48,488 bases of DNA from an uncultured Desulfovibrio sp. (GCA_900546145.1 URBN01000016.1:1-48488), one strand, 5' to 3'. Counted from the first letter of the stretch, positions 21,680 to 30,166 are shown. Made by a program: numbers and translations. The notes: generated by a model from the letters alone, not told the origin.

Positions 21680-22420
21680 ATGTTCCGCAAAGTTTTCCTT
21701 TTCTGCGCCCTCGTTCTGACGATGGCCAGCGGCTCTGCCATGGCCGCCCAGAAGATCAGCGTTGCCAGCGACTGCACCTGGCCGCCCATGGAGTTCCTGG
21801 ATGAAAACAAGCAGCCCATCGGCTTCTCTGTCGATCTGCTCCGTGAAATGGGCAAAGAACTGGGCGTGGAGTTTGACATCAAGAACGTGCCGTGGGACGG
21901 CATTTTCTCCGGTGTCGCTGCCGGCAAATACCAGATGGTCTCCTCTTCCACCACGATCACCGAAGAGCGCCTGAAGAAGTACCTCTTCTCCGATCCCTAC
22001 TATGACGTGGTGCAGTCCGTGGTCATGCCCCTCGGCAAGAACATCACCTCTCTCGCTGACCTGAAGGGCAAAAATGTCGGCGGCCAGATCGGCACCACCG
22101 GCATCTTTGTCATGGAGAAGAGCAAGGCCGGCGCCACCATCCGTGAATACGACGATGTGGGCCTTGCCATGAAGGACCTCGCCAACGGCCGCCTCGACGC
22201 CGTCATCTGCGACAGCAACGTGGCCACCTACTACGCCAACGTCAAGGCCGAGTACAAGAATCACTTCCACGTGGCCTTCAAGACCAAGGACGTGGAGCAC
22301 CTCGGCTTCTGCCTGAACAAGAACGACACGAAACTCCAGAAGCTCCTGAACGAAGGCCTCGCGAAGATGCGCGCCAATGGCAAGCTTCAGGAAATCACGA
22401 AGAAGTGGATGGGCGAATAG
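21680..22420 (+). CDS. Periplasmic amino-acid-type binding protein 1 (SBP family 3)
   Basis: 246 aa with a signal peptide (1-22, AMA cleavage). The mature part is a bilobed type II binding protein: IGFSVDLLREMGKELGV, VPWDGIFSGVAAGKYQMVSSSTTIT and GGQIGTTG are the standard family-3 segments for polar amino acids. Ligand-pocket variants: SDCTWPPMEF has Cys where Ala is usual, and two further Cys occur (ICDSN, GFCLN). GGAGGAG lies upstream. The gene has its own promoter and terminator and no permease or ATPase beside it, so it must work with a transporter encoded elsewhere or have another role. It is a near copy of the next gene. Confidence 0.92.
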   Translation: MFRKVFLFCALVLTMASGSAMAAQKISVASDCTWPPMEFLDENKQPIGFSVDLLREMGKELGVEFDIKNVPWDGIFSGVAAGKYQMVSSSTTITEERLKKYLFSDPYYDVVQSVVMPLGKNITSLADLKGKNVGGQIGTTGIFVMEKSKAGATIREYDDVGLAMKDLANGRLDAVICDSNVATYYANVKAEYKNHFHVAFKTKDVEHLGFCLNKNDTKLQKLLNEGLAKMRANGKLQEITKKWMGE

Positions 22421-22446
22421 CCCATATCTTCCTCCCGCCTTCAGAA

Positions 22447-22477
22447 AGGCGTCCGCTTTCCGCGGGCGCCTTTTTTC
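22447..22477 (+). terminator. Terminator after binding protein 1
   Basis: AGGCGTCCGC (22447-22456) pairs with GCGGGCGCCT (22462-22471), with one G-U pair, and a T-run follows. A related hairpin follows binding protein 2, so the duplication included the terminator. Confidence 0.9.
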
Positions 22478-22574
22478 GTGCCTCCGGCATGGAGGCGGCC
22501 AGAAAAGCAGCCGCAGCGGGAGAGAAAGAAGCGCTCTTCCCTTCCGCTGTCCGGCGTTCCAATACAAAAAAATC

Positions 22575-22603
22575 TTGCAACAGGGGCGCTCCGCGCTCAT
22601 AGT
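22575..22603 (+). promoter_or_regulatory. Candidate promoter of binding protein 2
   Basis: TTGCAA (22575-22580), 17 bp, CATAGT (22598-22603). Confidence 0.4.
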
Positions 22604-22676
22604 AACACGACCGTGAGAAACTCCTTCCCCCCGGGGAGCTCCGGCCTCATTATCTGCAAGGAGGCTTTTTACAGAC

Positions 22677-23417
22677 ATGTTCCGCCGCATTTTTCTTCTC
22701 TGCGCCCTTACCCTGGCGCTCTCGGCCGGCACGGCCATGGCCGGCCAGAAAATCAGGGTCGCCAGCGACTGCAACTGGCCGCCCATGGAATTCCTCGATC
22801 AGAACAAACAGCCCATCGGCTTTTCCGTGGATCTGCTCCATGAAATGGGCAAAGAACTGGGTGTGGAGTTCGAAATCATGAATGTGCCGTGGGACGGCAT
22901 CTTCTCCGGCGTAGCCGCAGGAAAGTATGACGTCGTTTCCTCCTCCACCACCATCACGCCCGAACGCCAGAAGAAATACCTCTTCTCTGATTCCTATTAC
23001 GATGTGGTGCAGTCCGTGGTCATGCCCCTCGGGCAGAATATCGCTTCCCTCGCTGACCTGAAGGGCAAAAATGTCGGCGGCCAGATCGGCACCACCGGTA
23101 TCTTCGTCATCGAAAAGGCGAATGTCGGCGCCACCATCCGCGAGTACGACGACGTAGGCCTCGCCATGAAGGACCTCGCCAACGGCCGCCTCGATGCCGT
23201 CATCTGCGACAGCAACGTGGCCACCTACTATGCCAACGTCAAGGCCGAGTACAAGGATCACTTCCATGTGGCCTTCAAGACCAAGGACGTTGAGCATCTC
23301 GGTTTCTGCCTGAACAAGGACGACACCAAAATGCAGAAGCTCCTGAACGACGGCCTCGCGAAGATGCGTGCCAACGGCCGCATGCAGGCCCTCATCAAAA
23401 AGTGGATGGGCGAGTAG
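22677..23417 (+). CDS. Periplasmic amino-acid-type binding protein 2 (SBP family 3)
   Basis: 246 aa, the same length as the gene upstream and roughly 85% identical by eye. Signal peptide 1-22 (AMA). Differences cluster in the signal peptide, residues 30-110 and the last 15 residues, while the hinge and lobe 2 are almost unchanged. This suggests a similar partner but a slightly different ligand affinity. It carries the same unusual Cys residues. AAGGAGG lies 12 nt before the ATG. It has its own promoter and terminator, and no ABC partner is adjacent; AGCS symporter genes follow. Confidence 0.92.
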   Translation: MFRRIFLLCALTLALSAGTAMAGQKIRVASDCNWPPMEFLDQNKQPIGFSVDLLHEMGKELGVEFEIMNVPWDGIFSGVAAGKYDVVSSSTTITPERQKKYLFSDSYYDVVQSVVMPLGQNIASLADLKGKNVGGQIGTTGIFVIEKANVGATIREYDDVGLAMKDLANGRLDAVICDSNVATYYANVKAEYKDHFHVAFKTKDVEHLGFCLNKDDTKMQKLLNDGLAKMRANGRMQALIKKWMGE

Positions 23418-23443
23418 TCTCTTTTTCTTTCCGGTTTTGCCTG

Positions 23444-23474
23444 GGGGCGTCCGCGCTGGCGGGCGTCCCCTTTT
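23444..23474 (+). terminator. Terminator after binding protein 2
   Basis: GGGGCGTCCGC (23444-23454) pairs with GCGGGCG and CCCC (23459-23470), with one bulged T, followed by TTTTC. Confidence 0.8.
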
Positions 23475-23810
23475 CTGTTTCTTTTCCCTTCTGGTACAAA
23501 AAAATTTCAGAAAGAGCGGAAATCACGCATTTTGAGCCCGCATCTCTCTTTTTTCCGGCGTTTGCTTGTCTGACAGAGAAAAAACTCGTAATAAAATGTT
23601 TCGTCCTGTTTACTTCCCCTGCCGGACACCGCGCCCCCCGAACCCCCGGATGCGGAGAAACGTCCTCCCCCCGGACATCCTGAGCAGCGGAAACAGACGG
23701 AACAAAAAGCCGGTCCGCCCCGCGGATCCGCCTCTGGTCCCTGCTTTTCTTGCCCAAGGACGGTGCCGAGGCACCTCAGGAACCAAACTGTTCAGGTAGG
23801 GAGTTTTTCC
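23475..23810 (+). promoter_or_regulatory. Long leader of the first AGCS gene
   Basis: About 335 nt without a gene. It holds a promoter (23570-23597) and then a GC-rich leader of about 210 nt with C-runs. A hairpin sits beside the ribosome site: ACCT (23773-23776) and GAAC (23780-23783) pair with GTTC and AGGT (23790-23797), just before GGGAG. I looked for a glycine riboswitch, common before such symporters, and did not find its core. Confidence 0.45.
23570..23597 (+). promoter_or_regulatory. Promoter of the first AGCS gene
   Basis: CTGACA (five of six), 16 bp, TAAAAT (five of six), within an AT-rich patch. Confidence 0.55.
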
Positions 23811-25169
23811 ATGGATGTGTTCATTTCTGCCCTCACCAGTCTCAACAACTTCGTCTGGGGTCCCGTCATGCTCGTGCTTCTCGTGGGCACGGGCCTTTAC
23901 CTTAACGTCATCCTGCGTTTTTTCTCCTTCAGAAACTGGATCCACGCCTACAAGCTCCTCTGGCAGGGCCGCGAGCACCAGTCCCAGAAAGGTGAGATTT
24001 CGCCCTGGAACGCGCTCATGACCGCCCTCGCCGGTGATATCGGCACCGGCAACATCGTGGGCGTGGCTACGGCCATCGCCATCGGCGGACCGGGCGCTCT
24101 CTTCTGGATGTGGGTCACCGCCCTCGTGGGCATGATGACCAAATTCTCCGAAATCATTCTGGCCGTGAAGTACCGTGAAAAGACACCCGCAGGGCGCTGG
24201 GTCGGCGGCGCCATGTACTTCATCAAGAACGGTCTCGGACCGAAGTGGAAGTGGCTTGGCACCTGTTTCGCCATCTTCGGTTTCATCGCCTGTTTCGGCA
24301 TCGGCAACCTCGTGCAGGTTAACGCCATCGCCGTCAGCATGGACAAGTCCTTCTCCGTGCCCACCTGGGTCACGGGCCTCGTCCTGCTCCTGTTCCTCGC
24401 CCTTATCCTGCTGGGCGGCGTGAAGCGCATCGGCGCCGTGGCTGGCCGTCTCGTGCCGCTCATGGCCGTCGTCTATGTCGCCTTCGCCCTCATTGTCATC
24501 ATCATGAACATCACGGAAGTGCCGCGCGTGTTCTGGTGGGTTGTTTCCGAGGCCTTCACGCCCACGTCGGCTGAAGGCGGATTCGCCGGCGCCACCGTGC
24601 TCCTGACCATCCGCATGGGCGTTGCCCGCGGCATCTTCTCCAACGAAGCCGGCCTCGGCTCCACGCCCATGGCCCACGCCGCGGCCACGGCCAAGTCCCC
24701 CCTGCAGCAGGCCTCCATCGGCATGCTCGACGTCTTCATCGACACCATCATCGTCTGCTCCATGACCGGCTTCGCCATCCTGGTGACCGGCGTCTGGAAC
24801 ATGGGCCCCGACCACGCCGGCCTCCTCACGCACCTCGCCTTTGAAAAGGTCTTCCCGAACATCGGCGGCATCGTCGTGACCTGTGCGCTCTCCGTCTTCG
24901 CCTTTACCACGGTCCTCGGCTGGGCCGTGTACGGCGAACGCTGCGTTATCTACCTCTTCGGTGATCACGCCGTTAAGTATTTCCGCATCGTCTTCTGTCT
25001 CGTGGCCGCAGCCGGCTGCGTCATGGCTCTGAACACCGTGTGGCTCATCTCCGACACGGCAAACGCCCTCATGGCCTTCCCGAACCTCATCGGCATCCTG
25101 CTCCTGAGCCCGAAGATCGTGCAGATCATCAGGGAAGAGGTCCAGAAGGATCCTTCCTTCAAGTTTTAA
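23811..25169 (+). CDS. AGCS-family Na+:alanine/glycine symporter 1
   Basis: 452 aa, about 10-11 membrane segments. Family signature: GDIGTGNIVGVATAIAIGGP near residue 75, then ALVGMMTKFSEIILAVKYRE, and later NEAGLGSTPMAHAAA. These build the amino-acid and Na+ sites of the AGCS (DagA-type) carriers that import alanine or glycine with Na+. The start at 23811 has GGGAG upstream and begins at the conserved first helix (LNNFVWGPVMLVLLVGTGLY). The next gene is a close copy of the same length. Which amino acid is carried is not decided by sequence. Confidence 0.93.
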   Translation: MDVFISALTSLNNFVWGPVMLVLLVGTGLYLNVILRFFSFRNWIHAYKLLWQGREHQSQKGEISPWNALMTALAGDIGTGNIVGVATAIAIGGPGALFWMWVTALVGMMTKFSEIILAVKYREKTPAGRWVGGAMYFIKNGLGPKWKWLGTCFAIFGFIACFGIGNLVQVNAIAVSMDKSFSVPTWVTGLVLLLFLALILLGGVKRIGAVAGRLVPLMAVVYVAFALIVIIMNITEVPRVFWWVVSEAFTPTSAEGGFAGATVLLTIRMGVARGIFSNEAGLGSTPMAHAAATAKSPLQQASIGMLDVFIDTIIVCSMTGFAILVTGVWNMGPDHAGLLTHLAFEKVFPNIGGIVVTCALSVFAFTTVLGWAVYGERCVIYLFGDHAVKYFRIVFCLVAAAGCVMALNTVWLISDTANALMAFPNLIGILLLSPKIVQIIREEVQKDPSFKF

Positions 25170-25247
25170 CCCTTTTATCCTTCTCCTGGCTTTTCCCCCC
25201 GTGTCCCGCCCCGGGATCCTTTCCTGAGGCATAAAGTCCGGCCGAAC

Positions 25248-25281
25248 GCGGGCTGCCTTGAAAAAGACAGCCCGCTTTTTT
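25248..25281 (+). terminator. Terminator after AGCS gene 1
   Basis: GCGGGCTG (25248-25255) pairs with CAGCCCGC (25268-25275) and six T follow. Confidence 0.9.
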
Positions 25282-25339
25282 GCGGCCCCACCGAGTCCGG
25301 CGCGCCGGCGCCGCGGGAACTCCAGGTCCGGAGACTTTC

Positions 25340-26698
25340 ATGGACTCTTTCATCTCTCTCGTCACCAGCATCAATAACTTCGTCTGGGGTCCCGTCATGC
25401 TCGTGCTTCTCGTAGGCACGGGACTCTACCTCAACATAATCCTGCGCTTTTTCTCCTTCAGAAACTGGATTCACGCCTTCCACTGTCTCTGGCAGGGCCG
25501 CGAACACCAGTCCGAGAAGGGCGAAATTTCTCCCTGGAACGCTCTCATGACCGCCCTGGCCGGCGATATCGGGACGGGCAACATCGTGGGCGTGGCCACG
25601 GCCATCGCCATAGGCGGTCCGGGGGCCCTGTTCTGGATGTGGGTGACAGCCCTTGTGGGCATGATGACCAAGTTCGCCGAAATCATCCTGGCCATGAAAT
25701 ACCGTGAAAAAACACCCTCCGGCCGCTGGGTCGGCGGCGCCATGTACTTCATCAGGAACGGCCTCGGCAGAAAATGGGCCTGGATGGGCGTCTTCTTCTC
25801 TATCTTCGGCGTCATCGCCTGCGTGGGGACAGGCAACCTCGTGCAGGTCAACGCCATCGCAGTGAGCCTGCAGAACACCTTCTCCGTGCCTACCTGGGTC
25901 ACGGGCATCGCCCTTCTCTTTCTGCTCTCCCTTATTCTCCTTGGCGGCGTAAAGCGCATCGGCGCCGTGGCCGGCCGTCTCGTGCCCTTCATGGCAGCCA
26001 TCTACATCGTCTTCGCTCTCATCGTCATCGTCATGAACATCACGGAAGTGCCGCGCGTGTTCTGGTGGGTCATCTCCGAAGCCTTCACGCCCACCTCCGC
26101 CCAGGGCGGCTTCGCCGGTGCCACCGTGCTCCTGACCATCCGCATGGGCGTTGCCCGCGGCATCTTCTCCAACGAGGCCGGACTCGGCACCACGCCCATG
26201 GCCCACGCCGCGGCCACGGCCAAGTCCCCCCTGCAGGAAGCTTCCCTCGGCATGCTCGACGTCTTCATCGACACCATCGTGGTCTGCTCCATGACCGGCT
26301 TCACCATTCTCGTGACCGGCGTGTGGGATATGGGCGCGGACAAGGCCGGCCTGCTCACGCACATGGCCTTCGAGAACGTCTTTCCCCATGTGGGCAGCCT
26401 CGTGGTAACCTGCGCGCTCACGCTTTTCGCCTTCACGACCATACTCGGCTGGGCCGTATACGGAGAACGCTGCTGTATCTACCTCTTCGGCGAATGGTCC
26501 GTGAAGTTCTTCCGCATCTTCTTCTGCCTCGTGGCCGCCGCGGGCTCGGTCATGACGCTCAACACCGTGTGGCTCATCTCTGATACGGCCAACGCTCTCA
26601 TGGCCTTCCCGAACCTCATCGGCATCCTGCTTCTGAGCCCGAAAATCGTGCAGATCATCAGAGAGGAAATCCAGAAGGATCCCGGCTTTAAGTTCTGA
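25340..26698 (+). CDS. AGCS-family Na+:alanine/glycine symporter 2
   Basis: 452 aa, the same length as the preceding symporter and very similar along the whole chain, with the same GDIGTGNIVGVATAIAIGGP and NEAGLGTTPMAHAAA motifs. Differences are spread over membrane helices (for example about 130-200) and outer loops, so substrate preference may differ. The start at 25340 has CCGGAG upstream. A terminator separates the two copies, so this copy needs its own promoter, which I could not identify. No terminator is seen after it before the B12 riboswitch. Confidence 0.93.
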   Translation: MDSFISLVTSINNFVWGPVMLVLLVGTGLYLNIILRFFSFRNWIHAFHCLWQGREHQSEKGEISPWNALMTALAGDIGTGNIVGVATAIAIGGPGALFWMWVTALVGMMTKFAEIILAMKYREKTPSGRWVGGAMYFIRNGLGRKWAWMGVFFSIFGVIACVGTGNLVQVNAIAVSLQNTFSVPTWVTGIALLFLLSLILLGGVKRIGAVAGRLVPFMAAIYIVFALIVIVMNITEVPRVFWWVISEAFTPTSAQGGFAGATVLLTIRMGVARGIFSNEAGLGTTPMAHAAATAKSPLQEASLGMLDVFIDTIVVCSMTGFTILVTGVWDMGADKAGLLTHMAFENVFPHVGSLVVTCALTLFAFTTILGWAVYGERCCIYLFGEWSVKFFRIFFCLVAAAGSVMTLNTVWLISDTANALMAFPNLIGILLLSPKIVQIIREEIQKDPGFKF

Positions 26699-26724
26699 TC
26701 CCGCTCCTTGACAGGGGGCTCCTC

Positions 26725-26912
26725 TCCGGTGCACAAAGGGGGCGTGCGGTGCGCACGGGAAGCGTGCGCTGGGAAGCCGGTGCGAGACCGGCGCGGACCC
26801 GCCGCCGTAACCGGAGACGACCCCCGTCTGCCATGTCACTGCCTTGATAAGGTGGGAAGACCTCGGGGGGAGGATGACCCGGGAGCCGGAAGACCGACCG
26901 CACGACCATAGG
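26725..26912 (+). promoter_or_regulatory. Cobalamin (adenosylcobalamin) riboswitch
   Basis: Conserved elements appear in the right order: GGGAAGCCGGTGCGAGACCGG, the core GCCGCCGTAACCGG, a middle GGGAAGACC arm, and the B12 box GAGCCGGAAGACCGACCG near 26890. GGTGC near 26729 can close the structure with GCAC near 26902. It stands before cbiK and the whole cobalamin operon and should reduce expression when B12 is plentiful. Ends are approximate. A TTGACA at 26708 may be the -35 box, but the -10 is poor. Confidence 0.93.
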
Positions 26913-26967
26913 CTGCGCCCACGGGAGACTGGCAGCGCCGCCCCCTTCTTTTTCTGAGGCAAATACG

Positions 26968-27010
26968 GAGCCCCGGACGCTTTTTTTACGCCCGGGGCTC
27001 TTTCTGTTTT
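26968..27010 (+). terminator. Riboswitch expression platform / terminator
   Basis: GAGCCCCGGACG (26968-26979) pairs with CGCCCGGGGCTC (26989-27000), with one mismatch and a loop of mainly T, followed by TTTCTGTTTT. It lies between riboswitch and cbiK and probably carries out the on/off decision by transcription termination. Confidence 0.85.
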
Positions 27011-27075
27011 CATGAAAGAGAAACGGCGCCTCCCGGGACGTTCTCTGTTTCACTCTGCAACGGGAGCTTTGTCTC

Positions 27076-27957
27076 ATGAAACGCTTCGCATCCCTTTTCT
27101 GCGCCCTCTTCCTCGTTCTCGTGGCCATCGAGGCCCAGGCCGGTGACAAAGAAGGCGTGCTTGTCGTCGCCTTCGGCACCAGCATGGAATCCGCCATGCC
27201 CTCGCTCAACGACATAGACGCCGCCTACAAGGCCGCCTATCCCGGTAAACCCATTGTGTGGGCCTACACCTCAGATATCATCCGCAAAAAACTCGCGAAG
27301 GAAGGCAAAAAAATCTTCTCCGTCAACGAAGCCCTGAACGACTGCGCGGAGAAGGGCATCACCAGCCTGCGCGTGCAGCCCCTGCACGTCACCGCCGGCG
27401 AGGAATACATGATGCTGCAGCGCATGATCGTGAAAAACCTCACGAAGAATCCGGGGAAGTTTGAACACGTCTACCTCGCCTATCCTCTCATCTACTCCTC
27501 CGAAGACCTCGACAGGGTCATCGACGCCGTCCTCGGCAGCCTCGCGAAAGACAGGAAGCCCGGCGACTATGTGGTCCTCATGGGCCATGGCAACGACAGA
27601 GGCGCCAGCGACCTTACCCTGGCCGCCATTCATGACCGCTTCCTGCAGAAAGATCCCCATGTCTTTGTGGCCACGGTCGAGGGAGCCAACGGCTTCAGCC
27701 ATATTCTGCCTGTCCTGAAGAGCAGAAAGGCCAAGACCGTACACATTGAACCTCTCATGGTCGTCGCCGGCGATCACGCCAACAATGATCTCGCTGGCAG
27801 CGAGGATGACTCCTGGGCCTCCCAGATGAAGAAGGCCGGCATGAAGGTCGTGCCCCATCTGCGCGGCCTCGGCGAAATTCCGGCCATCCGCGACATCTAC
27901 CTGAGCCATACGCAGGCCGCCAAAGACGACATGGCTCATCCCAAAAAGTCCGACTAA
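27076..27957 (+). CDS. cbiK: Sirohydrochlorin cobaltochelatase, periplasmic type
   Basis: 293 aa. It inserts Co2+ into sirohydrochlorin. The fold is that of class II chelatases: VVAFGTS at the start, MGHGND with H171, VEGANG (E202) and VAGDHANND with H234; the two His and a Glu are the likely metal ligands by comparison with Salmonella CbiK. Residues 1-22 are a signal peptide (AQA cleavage), as in the Desulfovibrio vulgaris CbiKP, a periplasmic haem-binding enzyme. H104 (QPLHVTAGEEY) may have a role in that. A periplasmic chelatase at the head of a cytoplasmic pathway is odd and suggests a metal-supply function. It is under the B12 riboswitch, and a hairpin terminator follows. Confidence 0.93.
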   Translation: MKRFASLFCALFLVLVAIEAQAGDKEGVLVVAFGTSMESAMPSLNDIDAAYKAAYPGKPIVWAYTSDIIRKKLAKEGKKIFSVNEALNDCAEKGITSLRVQPLHVTAGEEYMMLQRMIVKNLTKNPGKFEHVYLAYPLIYSSEDLDRVIDAVLGSLAKDRKPGDYVVLMGHGNDRGASDLTLAAIHDRFLQKDPHVFVATVEGANGFSHILPVLKSRKAKTVHIEPLMVVAGDHANNDLAGSEDDSWASQMKKAGMKVVPHLRGLGEIPAIRDIYLSHTQAAKDDMAHPKKSD

Positions 27958-27970
27958 ACACCACGTTTAT

Positions 27971-28004
27971 GCGGCCGGACACGGGTCCGGCCGCTCATTT
28001 TTCC
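27971..28004 (+). terminator. Hairpin terminator between cbiK and cbiL
   Basis: GCGGCCGGAC-acgg-GTCCGGCCGC is a perfect 10-bp stem followed by TCATTTTTCCC. It may limit read-through, so that cbiK is made in excess over the rest of the operon. Confidence 0.75.
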
Positions 28005-28050
28005 CTTTCAAACAGCAGCAGACGGCGTTCCGCCTCATAAAAGATACAGC

Positions 28051-28767
28051 ATGAAACCAGGAAAACTCATCGGCATCGGAATAGGCCCCGGAGATCCCGA
28101 ACTTCTCACCATCAAAGCGGCCAGGATTCTCAAATCCTGCGGCGCTGTCTTCACCGTCATCTCGCAGCACGTGGACAAGAGCGTCTCCGAGACGGTTGTG
28201 CGCTCCGTCGCCCCAGACGCGCGCATCATCCGCCTTACCTTCAGCATGTCCCGCGACAGAAAGGAGAGGGAGGAGCAGGTCCTGCGCAACGCGGAGCGCA
28301 TCCGCGACGAACTCCTCAAGGGACAGGACTGTGCCTACACGACGCTCGGCGACACACTCACCTATTCCACCTACGGGTACATGATCGCGCACCTGAAGAA
28401 GCTGCTTCCGGACTTCAGGTACGAGACAGTGCCGGGCATCACCTCCTACAGCACGCTGGCTGCCAGAAGCGGCGCCGTTCTCGTGGAAAACACGGAAGAT
28501 CTGCGCGTGGTGCCCGCCTTCAAATCCTCCATGGCCGGCAGCATCGAATTTCCCGAAGGATCCTCCACGGTTCTCCTGAAGACCTATCACAGCAGGGCCG
28601 CCCTTATCGAAAGGCTGAAGAAGGAAAAGAATCTCGACGTGGTCTACGGCGAAAACCTGACCATGGAAGGCGAATTCATCTCGCGGGATCTTGATGAAAT
28701 CGCGGCCCGCCCCGACGCCTATTTTTCGCTCATGCTGGTGCGCCACAGGCGGGGAGGCAGGGATTAA
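28051..28767 (+). CDS. cbiL: Cobalt-factor II C20-methyltransferase
   Basis: 238 aa, one tetrapyrrole methylase domain. GIGIGPGDPELLTIKA (8-23) is the N-terminal signature, TTLGDTLTYSTYG is the SAM loop, and VPGITSYSTLAA completes the pocket. It adds the C20 methyl group after cobalt insertion. The start is at 28051 with no strong ribosome site. The gene ends just before the membrane protein gene (start 28772). Confidence 0.92.
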   Translation: MKPGKLIGIGIGPGDPELLTIKAARILKSCGAVFTVISQHVDKSVSETVVRSVAPDARIIRLTFSMSRDRKEREEQVLRNAERIRDELLKGQDCAYTTLGDTLTYSTYGYMIAHLKKLLPDFRYETVPGITSYSTLAARSGAVLVENTEDLRVVPAFKSSMAGSIEFPEGSSTVLLKTYHSRAALIERLKKEKNLDVVYGENLTMEGEFISRDLDEIAARPDAYFSLMLVRHRRGGRD

Positions 28768-28771
28768 CCCC

Positions 28772-30166
28772 ATGCAGGAACACACAGATCCGGCCCCGGG
28801 CACTCCCCCGGCCGCTTCACCGAAGCTCCCCCGCCGCCATAGAAAACGCCCCCTGCCCTGGACAAAGACCTCCTGGCGCATCTGGTTCGTCTGCGCCATG
28901 GGCCTCTCCATATGGATGACCGTGAACATGCCTTCCGGCATGGGGAAGAGCCAGACCGCGGGCCGGCAGAACACCGCCGTGACGCAGGAGACCGGTCAGC
29001 CGCCCCACCGCGCGCCGGGCGTGAGCGGAGAAATGACGGACAGGGAAACCCCGCCGTCCGGCATGGGGCACAGGAGAGAGGGCGGAGAAAAGCCCGGCCC
29101 CCATGCCGGAAAAGAATCCCCTGACGGAATGAATGACGGCACGGCCGCCCGGACCGGACACGCAAAGCACGGGCATACCCCGAAAACGGCGCTTGAAAAA
29201 CTGGAAGCGCGCGCCCTCATGTTCGGCAGGCTCTTTTTCTTCGTGGCTCTCGGCGCCCTGCTCGGCGGCATCATCGAAGGCCGCTGCTGGTACATGGCCC
29301 TCGCCGCGACGCTCGGCCGCATTACCCGCGCGGCGAAACTGCCCAACATCGTGGGCCTCGCCATGCCCACGGCCCTGGCCTCCGGCCCGGCTGCGGACAG
29401 CATGCTCGTGGCCGGCCTCAATGAGGGCGAAATCCGCGCCTCTGCCGTCATAGCCGGCGGCTGCGCCAACAGCTTCCTCGCCTACCTGTCGCACTCCATC
29501 CGCACCATGTATCCCGTCATCGCGGCCATCGGCATGGCGGGCGTCTTCTTTTACGCCATTCAGATCACGGGCGGGCTCCTCGCCGTCCTCGGCATCTTTG
29601 CCTGGAACCGGTGGCACGTATCGCGTCTCGAAAAAAAGGAAGGATACACCTCCGGCAGCGGGACAGCGGCGAAGGAACAGGGGAAAAACGCCGTGGTGCT
29701 CCCCTGGAAGGAAACGCTGAAAAAGAGCGCTGTGCGCGCCCTGGCTCTGCTCTTCCGGCTGGCCTGCATTTCCGTGCCCCTTATCCTGGCCATGGAGTGG
29801 CTCATCCGCTGCGGAGCCCTGGACTTCTGGGACAGGGTCGTGCCCGCAGCCGTGAGCCACTACTTCCCTGAGCAGCTGCTCACCATCATCGCGGCCCAGC
29901 TGGGCGGCCTCGTGCAGTCCTCCTTCGTGTCCGCGGGACTTTTCGATCAGGGCCTCATCACCAAGCCCCAGATCCTGCTCGCCATGCTCACGGCGAGCGC
30001 GGTGAGCAATCCCTTCCGCACCCTGCGGCGCAACCTGCCCACAGCCCTGGCCATCTTCCCGCTGCCCATAGCCCTTACTATCGTCATCGGCATGCAGGTG
30101 GCCCGGCTCCTGACCACAGTCTGCGGCATCGCCCTGGTGATCTTCTGGATGCACTGCCAGATCTGA
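28772..30166 (+). CDS. Membrane protein with gate-type domains, candidate cobalt transporter
   Basis: 464 aa. A cytoplasmic Pro/Lys/Arg-rich start (1-33) leads to TM1 (about 35-52), then a hydrophilic linker (53-150) with five Met and six His and two copies of PSGMG, then about eight membrane segments with a long helical break near residue 290. The second half resembles nucleoside-recognition (Gate) membrane proteins. Its place between cbiL and cbiC, under the B12 riboswitch, suggests uptake of Co2+ or a corrin intermediate. The Met/His linker would lie outside the membrane and could collect metal, perhaps with periplasmic CbiK. The start at 28772 has GGAGG upstream. Transport function is inference. 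Confidence 0.7.
   Translation: MQEHTDPAPGTPPAASPKLPRRHRKRPLPWTKTSWRIWFVCAMGLSIWMTVNMPSGMGKSQTAGRQNTAVTQETGQPPHRAPGVSGEMTDRETPPSGMGHRREGGEKPGPHAGKESPDGMNDGTAARTGHAKHGHTPKTALEKLEARALMFGRLFFFVALGALLGGIIEGRCWYMALAATLGRITRAAKLPNIVGLAMPTALASGPAADSMLVAGLNEGEIRASAVIAGGCANSFLAYLSHSIRTMYPVIAAIGMAGVFFYAIQITGGLLAVLGIFAWNRWHVSRLEKKEGYTSGSGTAAKEQGKNAVVLPWKETLKKSAVRALALLFRLACISVPLILAMEWLIRCGALDFWDRVVPAAVSHYFPEQLLTIIAAQLGGLVQSSFVSAGLFDQGLITKPQILLAMLTASAVSNPFRTLRRNLPTALAIFPLPIALTIVIGMQVARLLTTVCGIALVIFWMHCQI

Noticed and set aside
23598..23810. Glycine riboswitch before the AGCS genes
   Set aside because: The conserved glycine aptamer cores are absent; only a CTCAGG-like fragment and a hairpin near the ribosome site are present.
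23610..27013. Very long minus-strand frames opposite both AGCS genes
   Set aside because: His, Asp and Gly-rich composition without motifs; both copies arise as shadows of the duplicated symporter genes.
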